Assembly: GCA_021798235.1 (NCBI GenBank)
Contig: JAJZMO010000029.1
Coordinates: 1 to 6,754 of the forward strand
DNA from: Acidobacteriota bacterium
Lineage (GTDB): Bacteria > Acidobacteriota > Terriglobia > Terriglobales > Acidobacteriaceae
Reading direction: 5' to 3'
DNA: 6,754 bases
Below the pieces are notes generated by a model that saw only the letters and a list, made by a program, of their open reading frames with translations, was not told where the DNA came from and searched no databases. Position numbers and translations under genes: made by a program. Shown here one piece after another: positions 1 through 5,861 of this stretch (within the stretch, counting starts at the first letter, position 1; every line of letters starts with the position of its first letter).

Positions 1-501
1 GAGATTCTCCCAGAGAAAAACGGGGCTGCGCCGCCGTTGCTTGTATCCACGCAATTGCAGGCGATCACGGATGGAGCGGGCAATCGCTGGCAGCCGGACC
101 AGTATTATTCCGGCGGCAGAAATCTGGATCATCCATTTTCTTCCACGCATCGGTTCCAAGACGCATCCCCCGTTTTGACGCGGGAGCGCTATGGCAACTT
201 TAACTACGCGATTCCCGCCGCGCAGCAAGCCAGCTACACCGTAACGCTTTGGATGGCGGAGCGCTATTGGGGCGCAGGCAACTCTGGGGTTGGTGGCGTG
301 GGCAGTCGCGTCTTTGATGTGGATTGCAACGGCGTGCGTCTGTTGCAACACTTTGATATTCTTCGCGCCAGTCCAACCACGGGCATCGTCACGGTTGTGT
401 TCCATCATCTGCGGGCCAATGCCCTGGGAAAATTGAACCTAAATTTTGTCCCCGTACAAAATGCTGCTGTCGTTAACGCAATAGAGGTGCAACACGAGTA
501 G
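1..501 (+). CDS. Malectin-like carbohydrate-binding domain protein, C-terminal part (5' end outside window)
   Basis: The frame is open from base 1 to the TAG at 499-501, so the 166 residues seen are the C-terminal end of a longer protein. A TTG at 37 lies in frame but has no ribosome site and sits in a Pro-rich stretch that looks like a linker, so I do not take it as the start. Residues from about 23 to 164 look like a malectin/malectin-like beta-sandwich: GNRWQPDQYYSGG near the start, a central SYTVTLWMAERYW strand, then RVFDVDCNGVRLLQHFDI and a closing VVNAIEV strand. In this family the fold binds di- or oligosaccharides, and acidobacterial proteins often carry it as a C-terminal module. 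The N-terminal part, which would say whether this is an enzyme, sensor or secreted binder, is missing. The downstream neighbour is a secreted cellulase 155 bp away on the same strand, which fits a polysaccharide-related role. Family call fairly sure; function of the whole protein unknown. Confidence 0.72.
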   Translation, partial: EILPEKNGAAPPLLVSTQLQAITDGAGNRWQPDQYYSGGRNLDHPFSSTHRFQDASPVLTRERYGNFNYAIPAAQQASYTVTLWMAERYWGAGNSGVGGVGSRVFDVDCNGVRLLQHFDILRASPTTGIVTVVFHHLRANALGKLNLNFVPVQNAAVVNAIEVQHE

Positions 502-512
502 TTGCTCCTGTT

Positions 513-542
513 AGCTTAACGCAGACTAACCTAGCCTAACTT
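513..542. repeat. Three tandem 10-bp repeats, consensus AGNYTAACNN
   Basis: Three consecutive 10-bp units read AGCTTAACGC, AGACTAACCT and AGCCTAACTT. Each shares AG at positions 1-2 and TAAC at 5-8, with a pyrimidine at 4. The 10-bp period places identical faces about one helical turn apart. The array begins 11 bp after the malectin gene stop and lies upstream of the cellulase start. The repeat is seen directly; that it binds a regulator is inference. Confidence 0.55.
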
Positions 543-573
543 TGGATTCTGCTTCGCTGCCATCAGTATTGTG

Positions 574-633
574 GGGGCCGGAGCATCCATGCTTTTGTGT
601 TTGCAAAATTTGGTGGAATCCGGCCCCAAATTT
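574..633 (+). promoter_or_regulatory. Overlapping inverted repeats upstream of the cellulase gene (possible leader switch or operator)
   Basis: GGGGCCGGA at 574-582 is perfectly complementary to TCCGGCCCC at 619-627 (9 bp, 36-nt spacer). A second perfect pair, AAATTTGG at 606-613 and CCAAATTT at 626-633, has a 12-nt loop. It shares bases 626-627 with the first and crosses it, so in RNA the two stems should compete. A small TTTTG/CAAAA stem (593-597/604-608) and the palindrome TTTGCAAA (600-607) lie inside the first. The block ends 8 nt before the cellulase ribosome binding site. It matches no riboswitch I recognise. If transcription starts inside it, it would act as a DNA operator instead. 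Confidence 0.4.
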
Positions 634-641
634 ATCGCAAT

Positions 642-646
642 GGAGA
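642..646 (+). promoter_or_regulatory. Ribosome binding site deciding the cellulase start
   Basis: GGAGA lies 10 nt before the ATG at 657. It supports this ATG over the in-frame GTG at 597, which has no comparable site and would add 20 residues before a normal signal peptide. Confidence 0.6.
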
Positions 647-656
647 AGCAGTCGTT

Positions 657-2528
657 ATGCGTACAAAATTCCTGTCGTCATCGCTACGGTCGATCTTCAC
701 AGCCCGGCGCATACTGAAAAATCAAGGATGGAGATGCCTGGCCTTTGTCCTCGCGCTCTCTTCCCTCGGCAGCACACATTTGTTGGCCCAAGGTGCAGGG
801 TACTGGCATACCAGCGGCAATCAAATTTTAGATTCCAACAATGAGCCGGTTCGTATTGCTGGAATCAATTGGTATGGCTTTGAGACTACCAACTACGTTG
901 CCAACGGCCTGTGGGCGCAGGATTACAAGTCCATCCTGAACACGATCAAAGACAACGGCTATAACGTGATTCGCCTGCCGTTTTCCAATCAGGTGGTGGA
1001 ATCGCCGCAGATTCCCGGATCCATCAACTATGGCAACGGGATGAACAGCGATCTTGCAGGACTGAACTCGCTGCAGATCATGGATAAGATTGTTGGCTAT
1101 GCCGGGTCGATCGGGCTTCGCGTGATTCTTGACAATCATCGCTCCGAGGCCGGCAATAGCGCCGAACAAAGCGGCCTGTGGTACACCAGCGCCTATCCGG
1201 AAAGCGCATGGCTCAACGACTGGTCCACCATGGTGAATCGCTACCAAGGCTTTACGGATGCCAGCGGCAACCCCACGGTGATCGGTGTGGACCTGCGCAA
1301 TGAACCCCACAATGCGACATCGGGTGGCTCTTGCTGGGGCTGCGGAACCCTGACCAACGACTGGCGTCTGGCTGCCGAGCGCGCGGGCAATGAGGTGCAG
1401 GGCATCAATCCGCACTTGCTGATTTTTGTGGAAGGCACCGATTGCTACAATGGAGATTGTGACTGGTGGGGCGGAAATTTAGAAGGAGCGGCAACCTACC
1501 CGGTGCAACTCAATACTGCCAACCAACTGGTCTACTCGGCACATGAATACGGCCCGGCGCTATTTCAACAAACCTGGTTTAACAGCAGTACGACGTATTC
1601 GAGCTTGGTGGCGAATTGGACCAAATTCTGGGCCTATCTCAGCCTGAATGACGTGGCTCCGGTATGGGTGGGCGAGTTTGGTACCGACAATACGTCGACA
1701 GATATTGAAAACACCACGCCCGGCTCGCAAGGCCAGTGGTTCCAAAGTCTCGTTACCTTCCTGCAAAACACGCCCCAGATCAACTGGAACTATTGGGCGC
1801 TGAATGGCGAGGACAGCTATGCGCTTTTGGATAGCAACTATGATCCAACCCCCGTCAGTGCGTTGAAGCAACAACTGCTGGCCTCGATTCAGTTTTCGCT
1901 GAATGGTGGCGGCGGTACGGGCGGTACAGGTGGCGGTGGCAGCACAGCCCCGGCAGCACCGACGGGTCTGACGGCGAGCGCAACCTCATCGAGCCAGATC
2001 AATCTGACTTGGACGGCCAGCACGACCTCTGGCGTGACGTATTCCGTTGTTCGCAATGGAACGACGATTGCGAGCAAGCTGACCACAACGTCGTATTCGG
2101 ACACGGGGCTGACCGCGAGCACGGCATACAGCTACGTTGTCGATGCGGTCGATGCGGGGGGAACGACCGCCTCCAACACGGCCAGCGCAACTACGCAAGC
2201 CGCGGCCAGTGGTGGGGGTGGCAGCGCCTGCACGGCTACCTACGCCAACACCAACGACTGGGGCACGGGCTTCCAGGCTGCGTTGAGCATTACCAACCAC
2301 GGCAGCGCGGCCACCTCCAGTTGGACGATGACCTGGACCTTCGCTGGCAACCAACAGTTGTCGGGCCTGTGGAATGGCGTGGCATCGCAAAGTGGCGAGA
2401 CGGTGACGGTGACCAATGAGAGCTATAACGGCTCGATTGGCGCAGGAGCCACGCTGAGCGGCATCGGCTTTACGGCCAACTACAGCGGTAGCAACCCCAG
2501 CCCGACGGTCAGCGTGAGCTGCCACTAG
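657..2528 (+). CDS. Secreted modular endo-beta-1,4-glucanase: GH5 (E1-like, GH5_1) - FN3 - CBM2
   Basis: A 623-residue extracellular cellulase expected to cut internal beta-1,4-glucosidic bonds with retention of configuration. The ATG at 657 gives a basic N-terminus, a hydrophobic core near residues 28-42 and likely signal-peptidase cleavage after LLA (residue 44). Residues about 46-420 are the GH5 barrel: RLPFS strand, DNHR, NEP with acid/base Glu216, SAHEYG with His296 and Tyr298, VGEFG with nucleophile Glu340, and Trp380 in NYWALNG. From memory the domain follows Acidothermus cellulolyticus E1 closely (GYWHTSG, RIAGINW, CWGCG, DWRLAAERAGN, WWGGNL). Cys226/229 and Cys263/268 probably form disulfides. 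A Gly-rich linker, a fibronectin III domain (about 431-514), a second Gly/Ser linker and a CBM2 (525-622) follow. Terminal Cys525 and Cys622 should pair. Surface aromatics Trp535 and Trp572 match the cellulose-binding Trp residues of CBM2a, while the third position is Tyr590. It has its own ribosome site and a strong terminator. Confidence 0.93.
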   Translation: MRTKFLSSSLRSIFTARRILKNQGWRCLAFVLALSSLGSTHLLAQGAGYWHTSGNQILDSNNEPVRIAGINWYGFETTNYVANGLWAQDYKSILNTIKDNGYNVIRLPFSNQVVESPQIPGSINYGNGMNSDLAGLNSLQIMDKIVGYAGSIGLRVILDNHRSEAGNSAEQSGLWYTSAYPESAWLNDWSTMVNRYQGFTDASGNPTVIGVDLRNEPHNATSGGSCWGCGTLTNDWRLAAERAGNEVQGINPHLLIFVEGTDCYNGDCDWWGGNLEGAATYPVQLNTANQLVYSAHEYGPALFQQTWFNSSTTYSSLVANWTKFWAYLSLNDVAPVWVGEFGTDNTSTDIENTTPGSQGQWFQSLVTFLQNTPQINWNYWALNGEDSYALLDSNYDPTPVSALKQQLLASIQFSLNGGGGTGGTGGGGSTAPAAPTGLTASATSSSQINLTWTASTTSGVTYSVVRNGTTIASKLTTTSYSDTGLTASTAYSYVVDAVDAGGTTASNTASATTQAAASGGGGSACTATYANTNDWGTGFQAALSITNHGSAATSSWTMTWTFAGNQQLSGLWNGVASQSGETVTVTNESYNGSIGAGATLSGIGFTANYSGSNPSPTVSVSCH

Positions 2529-2554
2529 ACGGCGAGCATCTGAGGTTGCACTCC

Positions 2555-2587
2555 GGGCGGTGGTCAACATCCACCGCCCTATTTTTT
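2555..2587 (+). terminator. Rho-independent terminator of the cellulase gene
   Basis: GGGCGGTGG (2555-2563) pairs perfectly over 9 bp with CCACCGCCC (2571-2579) around the 7-nt loop TCAACAT. TATTTTTT (2580-2587) follows. It begins 26 bp after the cellulase stop. On the minus strand no T-run follows the stem, so it is not expected to terminate the convergent gene. Confidence 0.93.
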
Positions 2588-2663
2588 CTGCAAGACGCAG
2601 GCGGGAGCAATGCTGGCGGCAAACGCGGCACCGAGGACAACAGGAGCCGAAGGTTGTGCGTCG

Positions 2664-3557
2664 TTACTGGGTTGGCACGGATGCGACTTTGGTTTGTGTG
2701 GTGACGCTGGTGCGGTGGCAGGAGCCGATGGTCTGCCGAAAGCGGAAGTAGGGATGAAAGAAGAGTGCGGCGCGGGCGTCTCCCTGGCCTTCGCTGAGAT
2801 CATTGATCCAAACGCCGTCGCTTTGCCGGGTTTGGTGTACGTGCATCCAAAGGCCTTTGTGTACGTTGGCCAACAAGCCGCCGCCAATTTTCACATCATG
2901 ATCCAAGTGAGCGTTGAGATCGACGAGTTGCCCGGTTGCCTCGTCGATTTCCAGGGTTCCTGTCATGGAGTGGAGGAAATTTTCCTGCAAATTTTTGGGA
3001 TGGAAGTTGGGATCGCCGCTTAAATCGTAGACCAGCGTGGTGCGTCCGTTGCGCAAAATGCGATGGCCGTTGGTGTAGCGCAGCGCATGCAGCAGGGTGT
3101 CGATCTGGCGCTCATCCTCACTTTGCTGTTTGGCCAGCGTGGCAGCGTTGGTGGCGTCGGCAATGGCTTTTTGCACGCGCTCGGACTCCTTTTTCTGCGC
3201 ACTGGCGTCGAGCGGCACGCCATTCTTGGAGATGAGTTGGTCGATCTCGCGTCCGTTGACGTAGAACATATCGAAGGTGCGTGTGCGGGTTTTGAGAACG
3301 TTGCCTTGTGCATCGGTGCGCTGGCTGGTGCTGGTGATGCGGCAGATGTAACGCTCCTGCTCGGCGCGCATGGCGCGCAAGCCATCGAGCACGCGCTGCC
3401 GGATGACCGAGGCGCTGGGCAATGGCGCAGTCAGATCGGGGGGCGCGGGTGCCGTGGGTTTGGGAGCACGGGCGGGATGCGTTTGTGCGGGCGCGCAGGC
3501 GCAAACGAGCAGCGATGTTGCCAGCGCAAATCCGCAGCGTGAAGCCATGCCATCCAT
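2664..3557 (-). CDS. Secreted protein of unknown function
   Basis: A 297-residue protein if translation starts at the ATG at 3557. Other in-frame ATGs are at 3563 and 3548; all three precede the same signal peptide. Residues about 8-25 form a hydrophobic export signal (GFALATSLLVCACAPAQ), probably cut after APA. A VCAC stretch makes a lipoprotein possible but does not fit the lipobox well. A Pro/Ala-rich linker (about 26-48) follows, then a helical basic segment, then mixed strand motifs such as TFDMFYVNGREIDQLISKNG. A charged Gln/Lys/Glu-rich helix lies at about 117-155. The C-terminal half alternates short strands (TTLVYDLSGDP, GTLEIDEATGQLVDL, HDVKIGGGLL, SDGVWIND), reminiscent of periplasmic LolA/LolB-like or similar beta-sheet proteins, but I see no diagnostic residue and do not assign the fold. 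It converges on the cellulase and is divergent from the RidA gene. The coding call is solid because the reading frame, signal peptide and domain pattern are coherent. Confidence 0.82.
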   Translation of the reverse strand: MDGMASRCGFALATSLLVCACAPAQTHPARAPKPTAPAPPDLTAPLPSASVIRQRVLDGLRAMRAEQERYICRITSTSQRTDAQGNVLKTRTRTFDMFYVNGREIDQLISKNGVPLDASAQKKESERVQKAIADATNAATLAKQQSEDERQIDTLLHALRYTNGHRILRNGRTTLVYDLSGDPNFHPKNLQENFLHSMTGTLEIDEATGQLVDLNAHLDHDVKIGGGLLANVHKGLWMHVHQTRQSDGVWINDLSEGQGDARAALFFHPYFRFRQTIGSCHRTSVTTQTKVASVPTQ

Positions 3558-3564
3558 CCACATC

Positions 3565-3570
3565 TTTATA
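3565..3570 (-). promoter_or_regulatory. Candidate -10 box for the minus-strand secreted-protein gene
   Basis: On the minus strand TATAAA (5 of 6 matches to TATAAT) is separated by 7 nt from the ATG at 3557, so transcription would begin about at the start codon. No convincing -35 was found 16-18 bp further upstream. Confidence 0.35.
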
Positions 3571-3666
3571 CGTGTCCAAATGTATTTTGGTTTCGCGGCA
3601 TAATGAAACAAGCCGAACGGTGCGATTGTGACGGCGCAATTTTTCGCTGTACAGAAAGTGGACTCG

Positions 3667-4053
3667 ATGCAAGTACCCATAGAAACTGCGCAGGCTCCTG
3701 CGGCGCTGGGGCCATACTCCCAGGCGATCCAGAGCGGGGATTGGATCTTTACTTCCGGCCAGATTCCGCTGGACCCGGCCACGGGGCAGATTGTTGCCGG
3801 GGGCATCGCGGAGCAGACGGCGCGCGTACTCGACAGCCTGCGCGCGGTTTTGCAGGCGGCGGGTAGTGATCTGGCGCACGTGGTGAAGACAACGGTGTAC
3901 CTGAAAAACATGCAGGACTTTGCCGCGATGAATGCCGTGTACGCCACCTATTTTGGAGTGGGGGGGACGCCCGCGCCGGCGCGTTCGACGGTCGAGGTGG
4001 CACGCCTGCCCAAGGATGTACTGGTGGAGATTGAGGCTATCGCGCTCCGATAA
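3667..4053 (+). CDS. ridA: RidA family reactive enamine/imine deaminase
   Basis: A 128-residue protein of the YjgF/YER057c/UK114 family, which hydrolyses reactive 2-aminoacrylate and related enamines/imines released by PLP enzymes such as threonine dehydratase, protecting other PLP enzymes from damage. It is a cytosolic trimer in characterised members. Seen here: APAALGPYSQAI at residues 10-21 with Tyr17, FTSGQIPLDPATG (28-40), the VVKTTVYLKNMQDF core (72-85), and PARSTVEVARLPKD with Arg106, equivalent to the carboxylate-binding Arg105 of E. coli RidA. Glu121 in LVEIEAIA matches E. coli Glu120. I chose the ATG at 3667 because it gives the standard family N-terminus and length. An in-frame GTG at 3628 would add 13 non-conserved residues. 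No strong ribosome site precedes either, although GTGGA lies just upstream of the ATG. It stands alone between a divergent gene and maf. Confidence 0.93.
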   Translation: MQVPIETAQAPAALGPYSQAIQSGDWIFTSGQIPLDPATGQIVAGGIAEQTARVLDSLRAVLQAAGSDLAHVVKTTVYLKNMQDFAAMNAVYATYFGVGGTPAPARSTVEVARLPKDVLVEIEAIALR

Positions 4054-4160
4054 GCGCTGCTGGCTTTTGTCGGCACTCCCGGCACGCATGGATGCACGCG
4101 GAGCGCCCAAGAAATGGCTCCGGCGGCATCGCGGAGTGTATTTTGCAGCGACATCGCGGG

Positions 4161-4166
4161 TAAGAT
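4161..4166 (+). promoter_or_regulatory. Candidate -10 box for maf
   Basis: TAAGAT (TA...T retained, 4 of 6 matches) lies 6 nt before the maf ATG. This spacing would give a leaderless or nearly leaderless mRNA. No good -35 was identified, so this is weak alone and is listed because the same spacing recurs at two other genes. Confidence 0.22.
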
Positions 4167-4172
4167 GAAGGC

Positions 4173-4784
4173 ATGCTGATCCTGGCTTCTTCCTCCCCCC
4201 GCCGCCGGGAACTGCTGACCCAGGCGGGCTATTCCTTCCGTGTTCTCTCGCTGCCGGTTCAAGAAGACCGGCTCGCCGGGGAGGACCCTGTGCGCTACAC
4301 GCAGCGCTTGGCGCGCGCCAAGGCTGAGATGGTTTTTCATGCGGAAAGCGCCGCGCCGCGCACTGCATCCAGCCCGTCGACAGACCCACTGTTGGTGCTG
4401 GGCGCAGACACGGTCGTGGTTTGTGACGATCAAGTGCTGGGCAAGCCGGCGGATCCGCAGGAGGCGCTGCGCATGTTGCAGTTGCTCTCTGGTCGCACGC
4501 ACCTGGTGGTTACTGGTGTCAGCATCGTCTCTGCGGCAGGCATCGATGTCGCAGTCGAGACGACCGCTGTGACGCTGCATACACTCACCGAGCAAGAGAT
4601 CCGCGACTACATCGCCACGGGCGAGCCGGTGGACAAGGCCGGAGCCTACGCCATTCAAGGCCGCGCCGGACGCTGGGTGCCCCGCATTCACGGTTGCTAC
4701 TTCAACGTTGTCGGCCTGCCGCTGGCGCTGACCCAAAGCCTGTTGGAGGGCATGCGCGCCAAGCTGTCCGCGCAGTACGCATAA
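4173..4784 (+). CDS. maf: Maf-type nucleoside triphosphate pyrophosphatase (YhdE-like, predicted dTTP/UTP)
   Basis: A 203-residue cytosolic house-cleaning enzyme of the Maf/HAM1 superfamily, predicted to hydrolyse dTTP, UTP and some modified pyrimidine nucleotides to the monophosphate plus pyrophosphate. The signature starts at the N-terminus: LILASSSPRRRELL with Ser8-Pro9-Arg10. LGADTVV (77-82) contains the expected catalytic/metal-binding Asp79, Lys91 lies in GKP, and the family motif GEPVDKAGAYAIQG spans 150-163 with Asp154, Lys155 and Gln162. The Gln in AIQG is typical of the YhdE (dTTP/UTP) branch rather than the YceF (m7GTP) branch. NVVGLPL (178-184) is the usual C-terminal motif. It is slightly longer than the usual 190-200 residues because of an Ala/Ser/Pro-rich insert around 58-72. 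Substrate choice is inferred from motifs. Confidence 0.94.
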   Translation: MLILASSSPRRRELLTQAGYSFRVLSLPVQEDRLAGEDPVRYTQRLARAKAEMVFHAESAAPRTASSPSTDPLLVLGADTVVVCDDQVLGKPADPQEALRMLQLLSGRTHLVVTGVSIVSAAGIDVAVETTAVTLHTLTEQEIRDYIATGEPVDKAGAYAIQGRAGRWVPRIHGCYFNVVGLPLALTQSLLEGMRAKLSAQYA

Positions 4785-4885
4785 AGTTGACGCAAAGATC
4801 GCACGCGACTGATCAAGCTGTAATTCATTGACAGGAAGCGACTTGAAGTTGTGCGTCGTTTGCAGGGTGTTGTAGATTTGCCACA

Positions 4886-4913
4886 TTGCGCGCGCGGCAT
4901 TTTCCAGTATGCT
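4886..4913 (+). promoter_or_regulatory. Weak candidate promoter for lpxC-folK
   Basis: TTGCGC (4886-4891) and TATGCT (4908-4913) are separated by 16 bp. Only 3 of 6 and 4 of 6 positions match the sigma-70 consensus. A start near 4920 would leave a roughly 30-nt leader holding the GGGAG at 4940-4944, which is consistent with the proposed CTG start. The rest of the 165-bp gap after maf holds no gene or clear terminator. Confidence 0.25.
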
Positions 4914-4939
4914 CTCTAAGCAAGGATCCAGAGTTCTCT

Positions 4940-4944
4940 GGGAG
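4940..4944 (+). promoter_or_regulatory. Shine-Dalgarno site supporting a CTG start for lpxC
   Basis: GGGAG ends 5 nt before the in-frame CTG at 4950. No ATG or GTG start lies in the lpxC frame between the upstream in-frame stop (TAA 4917-4919) and the conserved region. Confidence 0.45.
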
Positions 4945-4949
4945 TTTGT

Positions 4950-5861
4950 CTGGCGCGCAGGCTGCAATTCGAACAGACATTGGCTGCGGCGGTGGAGTTG
5001 CGCGGCGTGGGCATCCATAGCGGTGCGCCCGTGGAGATGCGTCTGCTGCCAGCGCCTGCGGGTGCGGGCATCCTGTTCCGCCGCACGGATCTGGACAATT
5101 TTGAGATTCCCGCCACGGGCCGCAACGTGGCCAAGGTCAGCTACGCGACCAGCCTGATGCGCCAAGGCGTGTTGATCTCCACCACGGAACATCTTCTCTC
5201 TGCACTGATCGGCGTCGGCATCGACAACGTGATTGTGGAATTGAACAATCTCGAATTGCCGATCCTTGACGGCAGTGCGTTGCCCTATATCCGCGCTTTC
5301 CAATCCGTGGGGCTGGTGCAGCAACGCCGCCGCCGCGAATACTTGTGCGTGCGCAAGGCCATTGAGGTGCGCGAGGGCAGCAAGTTCATCGGCATCTACC
5401 CGGGCGAGGGCTACAGCATCAGCTACGGGATTGATTTTCCCACGCCGATCGGGCAGCAATCCCTGACGCTCGACTTGGACTCAGGAGCCTATGCGACGGA
5501 GATTGCCGCAGCGCGCACCTTTGGGTTTCGTGAGGATGAGCAGGCCTTGCGCGACATGGGACTGATTCGCGGTGCGTCGGAGGAGAACGCCATTATTCTG
5601 ACGCGCACGGGTGTGGTGAACGGGCCGTTGCGCTTTGCAGATGAGTTTGTCCGGCATAAGGTGCTGGATCTGATCGGGGACCTGGCGCTGGCTGGGCATC
5701 AAATTCAAGGGCGCGTGGTGGCCGAACGCGCCGGACACGCCATGCACACGGCGCTGGTGGCGCGTCTGCTGGGCAACCGCTCGGCGTGGGAGCTGGTGCA
5801 TCTGCCCTCGGTGAGCGCCCGACAAGAAACGCCGCAAGCTGCCGTGGCTCTTTCTGCGTGA
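4950..5861 (+). CDS. lpxC: UDP-3-O-acyl-N-acetylglucosamine deacetylase (LpxC), start codon uncertain
   Basis: LpxC is the zinc amidase that removes acetate from UDP-3-O-acyl-GlcNAc, the committed step of lipid A synthesis, in the cytosol. Counting from CTG 4950 gives 303 residues against 305 in E. coli. Seen: GVGIHSG (19-25), STTEHLL with Glu80 and zinc ligand His81, ELPILDGSALPY (92-103), ARTFGFRED (178-186), FVRHKVLDLIGD with zinc ligands His236 and Asp240, and ERAGHAMHTALV (259-270) with His263, equivalent to catalytic His265 of E. coli. The start is odd. The in-frame stop at 4917-4919 bounds the frame, and the only standard start before the conserved region is TTG 4980. Starting there would delete the QFEQT strand that aligns with the E. 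coli N-terminus, and it has no ribosome site. CTG 4950 follows GGGAG by 5 nt; CTG 4962 would match the E. coli length exactly but lacks a site. A sequencing error is also possible. Its stop overlaps the folK start. Confidence 0.93.
   Translation: MARRLQFEQTLAAAVELRGVGIHSGAPVEMRLLPAPAGAGILFRRTDLDNFEIPATGRNVAKVSYATSLMRQGVLISTTEHLLSALIGVGIDNVIVELNNLELPILDGSALPYIRAFQSVGLVQQRRRREYLCVRKAIEVREGSKFIGIYPGEGYSISYGIDFPTPIGQQSLTLDLDSGAYATEIAAARTFGFREDEQALRDMGLIRGASEENAIILTRTGVVNGPLRFADEFVRHKVLDLIGDLALAGHQIQGRVVAERAGHAMHTALVARLLGNRSAWELVHLPSVSARQETPQAAVALSA

Noticed and set aside
542..844. Plus-strand frame overlapping the cellulase leader and signal peptide
   Set aside because: Its product is Cys/Trp/Arg-rich with no motif, has no ribosome site, and overlaps the supported cellulase start in another frame.
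828..1415. Minus-strand open frame inside the cellulase catalytic region
   Set aside because: It is a shadow of the GH5 coding sequence and shows no start site or motif support.
1902..2230. Gly-rich repeats (GGN codons) around the FN3 domain considered as a DNA repeat element
   Set aside because: They encode flexible protein linkers between domains and are imperfect at the DNA level.
4118..4144. Possible terminator between ridA and maf (CTCCG/CGGAG followed by TGTATTTT)
   Set aside because: The stem is only 5 bp with a 9-nt loop and the T-run is interrupted, so it is too weak to call.
3118..4389. Minus-strand open frame of about 420 codons across the secreted protein, ridA and maf starts
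   Set aside because: It overlaps the better-supported minus-strand gene in another frame and has low-complexity Arg-rich composition without motifs.
4828..4833. Perfect TTGACA -35 hexamer in the gap before lpxC
   Set aside because: No -10-like hexamer occurs 16-18 bp downstream (the region reads GTGCGT), so it is probably chance.
2653..4860. 13-bp direct repeat GTTGTGCGTCGTT at 2653-2665 and 4848-4860
   Set aside because: A single 13-bp match in a window this size is not unlikely by chance, and neither copy has flanking structure of a mobile element or attachment site.
3948..5459. Long open frame on the minus strand (about 500 codons) opposite maf and the first half of lpxC
   Set aside because: It lies antisense to two clearly conserved genes, its translation shows no domain and is rich in Arg/His/Gln/Ala as expected from GC-rich antisense frames.
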